From Streptomyces sp. B93 (GTDB taxonomy: Bacteria > Actinomycetota > Actinomycetes > Streptomycetales > Streptomycetaceae), in NCBI RefSeq assembly GCF_018070565.1, contig NZ_JAGPXL010000004.1, forward strand, positions 1-64,000: a stretch of DNA of 64,000 nt. The letters are read 5' to 3'. The first letter of the stretch is position 1, and the number at the start of each line of letters is the position of its first letter. The notes under the pieces are model-generated. The model did no database searches and was not told the origin of the DNA. It was given only the letters and a program-made list of their open reading frames with translations. Below are positions 44,140-52,280 of this stretch, piece by piece. The position numbers and the translations under genes were made by a program.

Positions 44140-44176
44140 GCAGTCGGCCCGCTGTGAGCACAGGAGAAGGACACCC

Positions 44177-45043
44177 ATGACGAACCCGGCCGAGAGACTC
44201 GTCGACCTGCTCGACCTGGAGCAGATCGAGGTCAACATCTTCCGCGGCCGCAGCCCCCAGGAGTCGCTGCAAAGGGTCTTCGGCGGGCAGGTGGCGGGCC
44301 AGGCACTGGTCGCCGCCGGGCGCACCACCGAGGGTGACCGCCCGGTGCACTCGCTGCATGCGTACTTCCTGCGCCCGGGACGGCCGGGCGTACCCATCGT
44401 GTACCAGGTCGAACGGGTCCGGGACGGTCGCTCCTTCACGACCCGCCGGGTCACCGCCGTGCAGCAGGGCCGCACGATCTTCAATCTGACCGCCTCCTTC
44501 CACAAGCCTGAACCGGGGAGTTTCGAGCACCAGCTGCCGCCGGCCCGCGAGGTCCCGCACCCGGAGTCGCTCCCCACCGTGGTGGAGGAGATCCGGGGGC
44601 ATCTGGGCGCGCTGCCCGAACAGTTGGAGCGGATGGCGCGCCGTCAGCCCTTCGACATCCGCTATGTCGACCGGCTGCGCTGGACCCCTGACGAGGTCAA
44701 GGGGTCGGACCCGCGCAGCGCCGTGTGGATGCGCGCGGTCGGCCCGCTCGGCGACGATCCGCTGGTGCACACCTGCGCGCTGACGTACGCCAGTGACATG
44801 ACCCTCCTGGATGCCGTGCGCATCCCGGTCGAGCCCCTGTGGGGTCCTCGGGGGTTCGACATGGCGTCGCTGGACCACGCCATGTGGTTCCACCGGCCCT
44901 TCCGGGCGGACGAGTGGTTCCTGTACGACCAGGAGTCACCGATCGCGACCGGCGGCCGAGGGCTCGCCCGGGGGCGGATCTACGACCTGGAGGGGCGTCT
45001 GCTGGTGTCCGTCGTGCAGGAGGGGCTGTTCCGGGCGGTGTAG
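44177..45043 (+). CDS. tesB: Acyl-CoA thioesterase II
   Basis: 288 residues with two hotdog domains. RVFGGQVAGQALVAAGRT and HSLHAYFLRPG mark the first domain; SLDHAMWFHRPFRADEWFLYDQ carries the catalytic aspartate of the second. It hydrolyses medium and long acyl-CoA to free acid and CoA. Length and motifs are normal for TesB. The ATG has a GGAGAAGG ribosome site. It follows the helicase gene closely and may be cotranscribed, though a functional link is not obvious. It is convergent with the next gene, 32 bases away, with no clear terminator. Confidence 0.93.
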   Translation: MTNPAERLVDLLDLEQIEVNIFRGRSPQESLQRVFGGQVAGQALVAAGRTTEGDRPVHSLHAYFLRPGRPGVPIVYQVERVRDGRSFTTRRVTAVQQGRTIFNLTASFHKPEPGSFEHQLPPAREVPHPESLPTVVEEIRGHLGALPEQLERMARRQPFDIRYVDRLRWTPDEVKGSDPRSAVWMRAVGPLGDDPLVHTCALTYASDMTLLDAVRIPVEPLWGPRGFDMASLDHAMWFHRPFRADEWFLYDQESPIATGGRGLARGRIYDLEGRLLVSVVQEGLFRAV

Positions 45044-45075
45044 GACGTCTGGGGGCCGGGTGCGCTCGGGCACGG

Positions 45076-46005
45076 TCACATGGGACGGGAGCCTCTGCGC
45101 AGCAGTCGGTCCAGCAGTCCGCGAGTTCGCTCCAGCTCCTCGGGGACGAGCTCGTCACAGGGCGTCCGGCCCTCGGGTGCTGACGGCAGAGGTGTCCCGT
45201 GGGGTGTGGGACGCGGGGCGGGTCGGTGGTCGCGGGCCTCGCACAGGGTCTGTGCCAGATCGCTGCGCAGCCAGGCGATCTCGTCCGGGTCGTCCGCCGT
45301 CATGAGCCGCTCGGCGAGTTGCGCGGCCGGCGAGCCGGGGGCACCGTGCGACGGCGGGTCCGACCGGAACCGGTGCAGATGGGAGCGCTCGTAGGGATCG
45401 TCGACGATCTCCGCGATCTGGACGGGATCGAGGAAGGCCGCGAGGGCCCCGGCGCGCTGCCACGGGTCGGTGGCCTGCCGCAGCAGGAATCCCAGGCGTC
45501 GCCCCCGCCAGTTCCGCGGTCGCAGGTCCGCGCCGCCGTCCAGCTTCCGCCGCAGGCCTTCCGGCATGCGCTGGCGCAGCAGTGCGGAGTTCTCCTGTCC
45601 GGCGGCGAACTGCCGTAGTTCTTCGGCCAGATAAAGCCAGACCACGGCTCGGTACCGGTTGAGGTAGAAGTTGACCGGAATCAGCAGGCCCAGCCGGGCC
45701 AGCCGGGTGAACCGGGCGGACGAGACCTCCATGAGGGCGGCGCCCGCCGTGGTGCCCACGACCCGGACGCTTTCGTGCAGGGCTTCGGGGAAACCCGGCT
45801 GTCCGCGCAGGCGGTCCAGCTCGGCCTGGGCGACGCGGGCCCCGGTGCCGGTCTCGTCGGGCACGGTGCGGATGCGGCCGAGGTGTACGGCGAGGTCGAA
45901 CTCACCCCGTTTCAGCCCCAGTTCTCGGGCGGCGCGACTGGGTGCGCAGGTGGCCTCGGTGGGTTGGGCAGGTTGGGCGGACTGGGTGGCGGTGTGGCCT
46001 GACAT
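45076..46005 (-). CDS. DUF6397-like helical protein of unknown function
   Basis: 309 residues. The N-terminal part (RAARELGLKRGEFDLAVHLGRIRTVPDE, then VAQAELDRL) looks like a helix-turn-helix or excisionase-type DNA-binding fold. A second similar unit follows around VSSARFTRLARLGLLIPVNFYLNRYRAVVWLYLAEEL. The remainder is helical and charged, with DPWQRAGALAAFLDPVQIAEIVDDPYERSHLHRFR. I connect it with a Streptomyces family called DUF6397 from memory only. A GGGGGAG ribosome site precedes the ATG. It lies downstream of the orphan roadblock gene on the same strand, 126 bases away. Confidence 0.65.
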   Translation of the reverse strand: MSGHTATQSAQPAQPTEATCAPSRAARELGLKRGEFDLAVHLGRIRTVPDETGTGARVAQAELDRLRGQPGFPEALHESVRVVGTTAGAALMEVSSARFTRLARLGLLIPVNFYLNRYRAVVWLYLAEELRQFAAGQENSALLRQRMPEGLRRKLDGGADLRPRNWRGRRLGFLLRQATDPWQRAGALAAFLDPVQIAEIVDDPYERSHLHRFRSDPPSHGAPGSPAAQLAERLMTADDPDEIAWLRSDLAQTLCEARDHRPAPRPTPHGTPLPSAPEGRTPCDELVPEELERTRGLLDRLLRRGSRPM

Positions 46006-46131
46006 GGTCGGTCTCCCCCGTGGAGTCGGCGGCTCGCGCCGTCTGCGCTCGCCGTGAAAAAACCGTAGCCGGTTCCGCGGATCTCGTGGCGAGCCTGTGG
46101 ATAACTCCGAAGGGGATGGAGAACGTGCAGG

Positions 46132-46545
46132 TCAGGGGTCTATGACGGGGGCGCGTTCGGGATGGCGGGCGTCCACGCCGAGGTGCTCGCCGACCCGGTT
46201 GACGAGCAGGGTCATCTCGTAGCCGATCTGGCCGATGTCGGCCTCCGCGCCGCTGAGCACGCACAGACAGCTGCCGCTGCCCGCCGCGGTGACGAACAGC
46301 ACCGCGTCGTCGAACTCGATCATCGTCTGGCGCATCCCGCCCGCGCCGAAGTGCCGCCCCGACCCCTTGGCCAGGCTGTGCAGTCCGGACGCTATCGCGG
46401 CGAGGTGCTCGGCGTCCTCCCTCCGTAATCCCGTGCTCGCCCCTGTCACCAGCCCGTCGGTGGACAACACCAGTGCGTGCCGCACGTGTTCGACGCGCTC
46501 GGTCAAGTCGTCCAGCAGCCAGCCGAGTCCCTGGTTCTGCGCCAT
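46132..46545 (-). CDS. Orphan roadblock/LC7 domain protein (CvnB-like) with TTA codon
   Basis: 137 residues covering one roadblock domain: LGWLLDDLTERVEHVRHALVLSTDGL, REDAEHLAAIASGLHSLAKG, RQTMIEFDDAVLFVTAAGSGSCLCVL, MTLLVNRVGEHL. It is a clear paralogue of CvnB of the nearby conservon. Roadblock proteins dimerise and modulate small GTPases, in conservons the CvnD partner. A TTA codon (46426-46428 on the plus strand as TAA) lies in the loop TGLRRE, so translation may need the bldA tRNA. A GGGGAG ribosome site is present. It is divergent from an F420-type oxidoreductase. Confidence 0.87.
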   Translation of the reverse strand: MAQNQGLGWLLDDLTERVEHVRHALVLSTDGLVTGASTGLRREDAEHLAAIASGLHSLAKGSGRHFGAGGMRQTMIEFDDAVLFVTAAGSGSCLCVLSGAEADIGQIGYEMTLLVNRVGEHLGVDARHPERAPVIDP

Positions 46546-46639
46546 GGTCCGGTCTCCCCGTGTGATGACTCCCCCCTGGCCGGGGGATCTCTCCGTCAGC
46601 CTTCCCCAGGACCGGCCGCCGGGCAAGGAAGATGGAGGC

Positions 46640-47068
46640 ATGGCACAGAAGATGACCGATGAGGAATGGCGGGCGTTCGTCATGTACGGGACCCGCACGG
46701 GCAAACTGGCGACGGTCCGGGCCGACGGGAGCCCGCATGTGACACCGATCTGGTTCCTGCTCGACGGGGACGAGGTCGTGTTCAACACCTCCGCGCGCAG
46801 TGTGAAGGGTCGCAATCTGGTCCGTGACGGCCGGGTCGCCCTGTGCGTGGACGACGACCGGCCGCCGTTCGGGTACGTGGTGCTGCGGGGCCGTGCCCGG
46901 GTCTTGGAGGATCTCGGCGAACTTGAGCACTGGGCGTCCCGGATCGGCGCGCGCTACATGGGCGAGGAGCGCGCCGAGGAGTTCGGCGCGCGCAACGGTG
47001 TGCCGGGTGAACTCCTCGTCCGGGTCACGATCGACCAGGTCCTCGCGGAGAAGGACGTGGCCGACTGA
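46640..47068 (+). CDS. PPOX-class F420-dependent oxidoreductase
   Basis: 142 residues of the split-barrel flavin/deazaflavin reductase fold: RTGKLATVRADGSPHVTPIWFLLDGDEVVFNT, GRNLVRDGRVALCVDDDRPPFGYVVLRG and EDLGELEHWASRIGARYMG. Sequence type and length fit the F420-dependent TIGR03618-like group common in actinobacteria. The substrate is unknown. AAGGAAG is the likely ribosome site; the GGAGG nearer the start is only one base away. An alternative ATG lies four codons in. It stands alone on the plus strand between two minus-strand signalling genes and ends at a hairpin. Confidence 0.87.
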   Translation: MAQKMTDEEWRAFVMYGTRTGKLATVRADGSPHVTPIWFLLDGDEVVFNTSARSVKGRNLVRDGRVALCVDDDRPPFGYVVLRGRARVLEDLGELEHWASRIGARYMGEERAEEFGARNGVPGELLVRVTIDQVLAEKDVAD

Positions 47069-47069
47069 C

Positions 47070-47088
47070 CCACGCCGGCCGGGCGTGG
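47070..47088. terminator. Hairpin between oxidoreductase and cvnD
   Basis: CCACGCC (47070-47076) and GGCGTGG (47082-47088) form a 7-bp stem with a 5-base loop between the convergent stops. Confidence 0.7.
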
Positions 47089-47096
47089 CCGACCGC

Positions 47097-47702
47097 TCAG
47101 CCCACGGAGTCCAGCAGCCGGGCGGTGTGCATCCGCCCGGCGTACTCGACGAGACGGATCAGCACCTCCTTGCCCGAGTCGCGGTCACGGGCGTCGCAGA
47201 GCACGACGGGGGTGCCCGGGTCGAGGTCCAGGGCCCGGCAGACGTCATGGGCTCCGTAACCGCGGGCGCCGGGGAAGCAGTTGACGGCCACCACGAACGG
47301 GATGCGCCGGTGCTCGAAGTAGTCCACGGCGGGGAAGCAGTCCTCCAGACGCCGGGTGTCGGCGAGCACCACGGCCCCGAGCGCGCCCTGTGCCAGTTCG
47401 TCCCAGAGAAACCAGAAGCGGTCCTGGCCGGGGGTGCCGAACAGGTAGAGGGAGAGCCCGGAGCGGATGGTGATGCGGCCGAAGTCCATCGCCACAGTCG
47501 TCGTGACCTTCTGGTCCACGCCGTCGGTGTCGTCCACCGACTGGCCCGCCTCGCTGAGCAGTTCCTCGGTCCGCAGCGGCCTGATCTCACTGACCGCACC
47601 AACCAAGGTCGTCTTGCCCACACCGAATCCGCCCGCGACCAGGATCTTCAACGCGAGGGCGGTCGACTCGTCGCCCGTTCGGTCGGAGTGCTCGGAGACC
47701 AT
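47097..47702 (-). CDS. cvnD: Conservon GTP-binding protein CvnD
   Basis: 201 residues. Walker A GGFGVGKTT (24-32), switch region VTTTVAMDFGRI, G3-like LFGTPGQDRFWF and the VAVNCF segment identify a small Ras/MglA-like GTPase of the conservon type. It would receive input from the CvnA kinase-like sensor through CvnB and CvnC. The ATG lies in GATCGATGGTCTCC, where the other frame encodes REVIDGLRAL. That is the normal overlapped end of a CvnC, yet the present cvnC stops 160 bases further upstream. The start is thus embedded in a vestigial cvnC tail. Confidence 0.93.
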   Translation of the reverse strand: MVSEHSDRTGDESTALALKILVAGGFGVGKTTLVGAVSEIRPLRTEELLSEAGQSVDDTDGVDQKVTTTVAMDFGRITIRSGLSLYLFGTPGQDRFWFLWDELAQGALGAVVLADTRRLEDCFPAVDYFEHRRIPFVVAVNCFPGARGYGAHDVCRALDLDPGTPVVLCDARDRDSGKEVLIRLVEYAGRMHTARLLDSVG

Positions 47703-47862
47703 CGATCACTTCTCTCTGGAGTGCCTGTTGCGGTCGTCGGCGCGATGGGGACACGGCGCCCGCATCATGGCAAGTGCTCTTTCTTACGGGATGGCTGGAC
47801 CACTCTTGTGCGCGATGTGACCGTCTTTTCCCCAACTCGTCGCTGGATTGCGAGAGAACTCG
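47703..47862 (-). other. Unusual cvnC-cvnD spacer with a vestigial cvnC 3' end
   Basis: In most conservons cvnC and cvnD overlap or nearly touch; here 160 bases separate them. On the minus strand, about 47760 to 47686 reads GAVSPSRRRPQQALQREV followed by IDGLRAL in one frame. This matches the C-terminus of the intact CvnC (GTVTISRPVP...REVIEGLRAL). The rest of the spacer is less GC-rich than its surroundings and contains two GACGAGTT copies. A separate promoter for cvnD could be here. Confidence 0.7.
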
Positions 47863-48276
47863 TCACAACGCACGCAGCCCTTCGATCACTTCACGCAGAA
47901 TTCGTTCATCGGGCAGTTGAGCGGGCGGCACCGGTCGGCTGATGGTGACGGTGCCGAGTTCGAGGAGGTCTCCGAGGAGCACCCGGACCACACCGACGGG
48001 GAGGTCGGCACCGGCGGCCAGTTCGGCGACGGACTGGGTCTCCGTGCGGCACAGGCCGACCAGGGTCCGGTGCTCCGGTCCGAGGCCGGGACGGTCGTCG
48101 ACGCCGGGTGCGCCCGGGTCGAGGGTGACCAGGGCGATCAGGTCGAACCGAACCCCGGCGGGGCCGGGTCTGGTGCGTCCGCCCGTCATGGCGTAGGGGC
48201 GGACCAGGGGTCCGGCCTCGGTGTCGTACCACTGGCTGCCCTGCTCGCGCGGGCCGCCGGTGTCGTCGTCGCTCAT
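47863..48276 (-). CDS. cvnC: Conservon DUF742 protein CvnC
   Basis: 137 residues. The DUF742 signature is complete: WYDTEAGPLVRPYAMTGGRT near the N-terminus, FDLIALVTL, LGPEHRTLVGLCR, QSVAELAAGADLPVGVVRVLLGDL and the end REVIEGLRAL. The second half is a winged-helix-like fold. Conservon CvnC proteins interact with the other Cvn components. The start is 22 bases after the cvnB stop and has only a distant purine-rich ribosome site. The spacing to cvnD is unusual (see the spacer entry). Confidence 0.92.
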   Translation of the reverse strand: MSDDDTGGPREQGSQWYDTEAGPLVRPYAMTGGRTRPGPAGVRFDLIALVTLDPGAPGVDDRPGLGPEHRTLVGLCRTETQSVAELAAGADLPVGVVRVLLGDLLELGTVTISRPVPPAQLPDERILREVIEGLRAL

Positions 48277-48298
48277 CTGCTCGGGCCGCCCTTTCCCC

Positions 48299-48772
48299 TC
48301 AGCCGCCGAAGGCGGGCCGCGAGCCGGTGCGTGGAGCCGTGTAGAGGTGTTCGCCGACGCGTTTGACGAGGCGTGCCATCTCGTACGCCACCAGGCCGAT
48401 GTCGGCGGTCACCGCGGTCAGGACGGCGAGGCAGGAGCCGTCGCCCGCCGCGGCGACGAACAGGAAGCCGTCGTCCATCTCGACCATGGTCTGGCGTACC
48501 CCGCCGGTGCCGAAGTGCCGGCCGGCGCCTTTGGCGAGGCTGTGGAAGCCGGAGGCCACGGCGGCCAGGTGCTCGGCGTCCTCGCGTCCGAGGTCGGTGG
48601 AGGAGCCGATGGCGAGTCCGTCGGTGGAGAGCACCACGGCGTGCCGTACCTCGCGCACGCGCAGCACCAGGTCGTCCAGCAGCCAGTCGAGTTCGCCGGA
48701 CCTCCCGGGCTCTCGTCCTCGCTCGAACGGGGGGACCCCCGCGTCCGCCTTCGTGCTCGGGTCCTGGATCAT
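48299..48772 (-). CDS. cvnB: Conservon roadblock/LC7 protein CvnB
   Basis: 157 residues. An acidic 25-residue leader is followed by one roadblock domain: LDWLLDDLVLRVREVRHAVVLSTDGL, REDAEHLAAVASGFHSLAKGAGRHFG, RQTMVEMDDGFLFVAAAGDGSCLAVL and MARLVKRVGEHLY. The ATG overlaps the cvnA stop (ATGA), so the two are translationally coupled. AAGGAGA serves as ribosome site. CvnB is expected to bind the GTPase CvnD. It is closely similar to the orphan roadblock protein encoded about 1.8 kb downstream. Confidence 0.94.
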   Translation of the reverse strand: MIQDPSTKADAGVPPFERGREPGRSGELDWLLDDLVLRVREVRHAVVLSTDGLAIGSSTDLGREDAEHLAAVASGFHSLAKGAGRHFGTGGVRQTMVEMDDGFLFVAAAGDGSCLAVLTAVTADIGLVAYEMARLVKRVGEHLYTAPRTGSRPAFGG

Positions 48773-51294
48773 GCGGGGTCTCCTTCGCTGCTGTCGCTGC
48801 GTGGTGCGGCGGCCGGGGTGCGCCCGCGGCCGGGTCGTCGGCCGCCGCCGCGGGCCCATCCGTCGCGGTACGCCGCCATGCGGTCGCGTACCAGTTCGGG
48901 GGTGCGCCCGTCGTCGCCCTGAGGTCCGGACGGCCGTGGCGGTTCCTCGGGGCGCTGTGCGCGCAGTTGCGGTGCGAGGCTGGCCTGCCGTACCCGGCGC
49001 GGCAGGTCGTCGGAGCCTTCCGGGGTGTCCGGGGGGCGGTGCAGCCGCAGGGCGGCCACCCGGGTGGGTTGCCGCTCGGTGGTGGTCTCCGTCGCGGGCG
49101 GGGCGGGCGGCACGAGTGCGGGCCGGGCGGTGGGCGGGGGGACGGCGGCCTCCGGGCTCTGCGCCGGGGCGGGCACGCGCGCGTGGAGGTGCTCCACGGG
49201 CTGCCGGTCGTCCGCTTCCTCCATGGCGGAACGTTGCGGCATGTCGCTGTGCAGCAGCGCGGTGGGCAGCAGGACGACCGCGGTGGTGCCGCCGTAGGGC
49301 GAGGTGCGCAGATGCACCTTGATGTCGTGCCGGGCGGCGAGCCTGCTCACCACGAACAGGCCGAGCCGGTCGCTGTCGAACAGGTCGAGCGCCTCGGACT
49401 GCGCGATACGGCGGTTGGCCTCGGCGAGCGTCTCCTTGCCCATGCCCAGCCCACGGTCCTCGACCTCGACGGCGTAACCGTTGCCGACGGGTTCTCCGGT
49501 GATGCGCACGCGCGTGTGCGGCGGGGAGAACTGGGCGGCGTTCTCCACGATCTCGGCCAGCAGATGCGTGAGGTCGGCGACGGCGGCGCCGACGATCTGG
49601 GCCTCGGGAAGCTGGCGCACCTCCACGCGCGCGTAGTCCTCGATCTCGGAGACCGCCGCGCGGACCACGTCGGTCAGTGAGACGGGCAGCCGCCAGGCCC
49701 GGCCGGGGACGGCGCCGGAGAGGATGATCAGGCTCTCCGCGTGGCGCCGCATCCGGGTGGTGAGGTGGTCGAGGCGGAAGAGGTCGCTCAACTCGTTCGG
49801 ATCGTCGGAGCGGCGTTCCATGCTGTCCAGGAGGCTCAGCTGGCGGTGGACCAGGACCTGGCTGCGGCGGGCGAGGTTGACGAAGACCCCGGAGATGCCG
49901 CTGGCGAGTTCGGCACGTTCGACGGCGGCACGCAGGGCGGCCCGGTGGACGGTGCCCAGGGCCTCGGCGACCTGCCCCGTCTCGTCCTCCGACCGCGGTC
50001 CCGGCGGCGCCTCGGCGCGGATGTCGATCTCCTCGCCCGCGCGGAGTCTCCGCATCGCCTCCGGGAGTTTGTGCCGGGCGATCTCCAGGGCGCTGTTGCG
50101 CAGGCCGACCAGTTCGACGACGAGGGCGCGCCCGATGCGTACGGAGATCACCAGTGACGCGGCCACGGCGGCGAGGCCGAGGAGGACGGCGGCGCCCGCC
50201 GGGGTGAGCACGCCCCGGGTGAACGGGTCGGCCCGGTCCGCGACCCCGCGGGCCGCGTTCCGCTCGACGGTGCGCATCCCGTCCCGCACGCGCGCGTGGG
50301 CGGGGTCCCAGGTCGCCTCCGGTGCCGCCTGGAGCGCCGCGGCTCCGGGGCCGCTGGCCAGGATCTCGTCCTCGGCGTCGACGAGGGCGGCGTAGTCGCG
50401 GCTGTCGGCGAGGCGCCGCCACCCTGCCCGCTCGTCGCCGCGCAGGTCGGTCACGGCGGAGTCGGTGAGTGCCCGGCGGGTGTCGACGGCGCCGGTGAAC
50501 AGTCGCAGCCTGTCCCCCGTGAGTCCGCCGTCGAGGCGGGCACCGGCGAGCAGCACGTCCTCCTGCGCCAGTGCCTCGCCCGCGCGGGAGAACTCAAGCA
50601 GCACGCGCGCGTCGGAGCCGAGATCGGCGTCCTGGATGCCGGTGAGCGCGCCGTTCACCGCGAAGGCCGCGGAGATGGAGGTCGTGTAGCGCTCGTACGT
50701 CTCCTGCCATCCGGCCTGCCGGTCGCGCACCGCGCCGCGCAGGGCGGACAGTCGCTCCGCGTCGGAGACGAACGTCTCCAGCCGCCCGGCCACCTGGGCG
50801 GGCAGTTCCTGGCCGTCGGCGACCGTGCTGTCGTCGCCGAGCCTGAGGGCCGCCACGGCGCGTTCGGTGCGTTCCGTGAGCCGCTCGAGGTCGCCGAGCC
50901 GACTGGTGGACGGCTCGGTCGCGTAGCGCACAGCGGCGGCCCGCTCGGCCTGGAGGGCCGCGACCGCCGCCGCGACGGGCTCACGGACGTCGGCGTCCAC
51001 GCGCTGCACCTGCCGCAGCCGGGAAATGTCCTGGGCGGTGCTGACCGTGGCGTAGGCCCACAGTGCCAGCAGCGACACGACGGGCACCATCAACAGGCAG
51101 ACGATCTTGGCCCGGACGGTGCCCGGCCGTATGCGTCGGCGCCCCACACGCGTGGGCTGCGTGTCGGCGGCGGCTCTCAAGATGTCGTCCGGATCCTCGT
51201 CGGCCGGTGGTCCGGCGTGCGCGCGGCGGCCCCGCGCTGGGGTCGGGGCCGGTGTCCCGGCGCCCGCGTCGGTGCTTCTGCGGGGTGTACGCAT
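48769..51294 (-). CDS. cvnA: Conservon sensor CvnA: NIT-domain histidine-kinase-like protein
   Basis: 841 residues. A disordered N-terminus (1-55) leads to a transmembrane helix (about 62-84). A large extracytoplasmic helical domain of the nitrate/nitrite-sensing (NIT) type (about 90-365) follows, then a second helix (about 366-390) and a HAMP segment. The phospho-acceptor-like region has FRLDHLTTRMRRHAESLIILSG, and the ATPase domain has EIVENAAQFSPP, VEDRGLGMG and DRLGLFVVSRLAARH. The C-terminal 170 residues are a proline-rich tail. It probably senses an external signal and passes it to CvnB-D. The gene lies 63 bases after an MHYT-sensor gene and may share its promoter. Confidence 0.94.
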   Translation of the reverse strand: MRTPRRSTDAGAGTPAPTPARGRRAHAGPPADEDPDDILRAAADTQPTRVGRRRIRPGTVRAKIVCLLMVPVVSLLALWAYATVSTAQDISRLRQVQRVDADVREPVAAAVAALQAERAAAVRYATEPSTSRLGDLERLTERTERAVAALRLGDDSTVADGQELPAQVAGRLETFVSDAERLSALRGAVRDRQAGWQETYERYTTSISAAFAVNGALTGIQDADLGSDARVLLEFSRAGEALAQEDVLLAGARLDGGLTGDRLRLFTGAVDTRRALTDSAVTDLRGDERAGWRRLADSRDYAALVDAEDEILASGPGAAALQAAPEATWDPAHARVRDGMRTVERNAARGVADRADPFTRGVLTPAGAAVLLGLAAVAASLVISVRIGRALVVELVGLRNSALEIARHKLPEAMRRLRAGEEIDIRAEAPPGPRSEDETGQVAEALGTVHRAALRAAVERAELASGISGVFVNLARRSQVLVHRQLSLLDSMERRSDDPNELSDLFRLDHLTTRMRRHAESLIILSGAVPGRAWRLPVSLTDVVRAAVSEIEDYARVEVRQLPEAQIVGAAVADLTHLLAEIVENAAQFSPPHTRVRITGEPVGNGYAVEVEDRGLGMGKETLAEANRRIAQSEALDLFDSDRLGLFVVSRLAARHDIKVHLRTSPYGGTTAVVLLPTALLHSDMPQRSAMEEADDRQPVEHLHARVPAPAQSPEAAVPPPTARPALVPPAPPATETTTERQPTRVAALRLHRPPDTPEGSDDLPRRVRQASLAPQLRAQRPEEPPRPSGPQGDDGRTPELVRDRMAAYRDGWARGGGRRPGRGRTPAAAPRSDSSEGDPA

Positions 51295-51357
51295 GGCCTC
51301 CTCGCTCGGTGTGGTTCGGGGCGTGCCGTCCGCGCGGGACCACCCCGGGGGCCGCCG

Positions 51358-52131
51358 TCAGCGGGCGGCGTTCTCGGCGGGCCGCTGGGCGGACGCGCTT
51401 GCCTCGCGCTCCCCCGCGGTGGGCGACAGTGCGACGAAGGCGGAGGTCAGGAAGAGGTAGGACCCGAGGCCGACGGCGAGGGGGAAGATGAACTGCATCG
51501 CCGTGGCCCCGGGCAGGAGGTCGCCGGACGGGGTGACGCGCACGCGCACCGCGAGCATGCCGGTGTAGTGCATGCTGCTCACGGCCGCTCCCATGACAAG
51601 GGAGGCGACGGTGACCGCGGCCGGTGACCTGATGTTGAGCGCCGCCCACAGCGCGGCTGTCGCGGCGACCACGGCGATCACCACGGAGAGGGCGACGAGC
51701 GCCGGGTCGTAGGTCACCCTGCCGTGCAGCCGCACCGCGGCCATGCCGAGGTAGTGCATGCTGGCGACGCCGAGCCCGGTGGTGAGTCCGCCGAGCAGGA
51801 GCGCACGGGCACGGTCCTTGCCGTAGCCGACGGCGAAGACCCCGGCGCAGACCACGGTCATGGCGACGATCAGGCTGAGCACGGTCAGTGGCACGTCGTA
51901 GCGGATCTCGGTGCCGCTGACACCGAAGCCCAGCATGGCGACGAAGTGCATCGTCCAGATGCCGGTGCCGATGGCGGAGGCCGCCGTGATCAGCCAGTTG
52001 CGGCGCGAGGTGCCGGTCGCGGCGAGCGCCCGGACGGTGCAGCGCAGCCCGAGGGCGGCGCCGGTGCAGGCCATCGCGTACGACAGCACGGGGGTCAGCC
52101 AGCCGAAGGTGGCATGGTCCAGGTGTCCCAT
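51358..52131 (-). CDS. MHYT-domain membrane sensor
   Basis: 257 residues with seven predicted transmembrane helices. The three repeats of the MHYT domain carry MHFVAM (61-66), MHYLGM (125-130) and MHYTGM (187-192), all with Met and His kept. MHYT domains are proposed to bind copper and sense oxygen, carbon monoxide or nitric oxide. No GGDEF, EAL or kinase domain is attached, so output must go through a partner. It is encoded directly upstream of the NIT-domain sensor cvnA on the same strand, 63 bases apart, which makes the conservon the obvious candidate. The ribosome site is a modest GGGG. Confidence 0.9.
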   Translation of the reverse strand: MGHLDHATFGWLTPVLSYAMACTGAALGLRCTVRALAATGTSRRNWLITAASAIGTGIWTMHFVAMLGFGVSGTEIRYDVPLTVLSLIVAMTVVCAGVFAVGYGKDRARALLLGGLTTGLGVASMHYLGMAAVRLHGRVTYDPALVALSVVIAVVAATAALWAALNIRSPAAVTVASLVMGAAVSSMHYTGMLAVRVRVTPSGDLLPGATAMQFIFPLAVGLGSYLFLTSAFVALSPTAGEREASASAQRPAENAAR

Positions 52132-52280
52132 GGCCCCGGGACGCTAGGGGGCATGGGAGCACGCAGGGGGCGCATTTCGAAAGGTGCCGCAATATGACGC
52201 AGCGGTGGGCGGGAGCGATCGCCTCCCGCTCGAAGGTGCGCACAGCGACGTCATCCCTGTCGGTGAGGGATCATGCGGAG

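Noticed and set aside
36751..44577. Open minus-strand frame of about 2600 codons
   Set aside because: It lies opposite several clear plus-strand genes (ABC subunits, DUF5709, rpmE2, helicase, TesB) and shows no domain; long antisense frames are normal in DNA this rich in GC.
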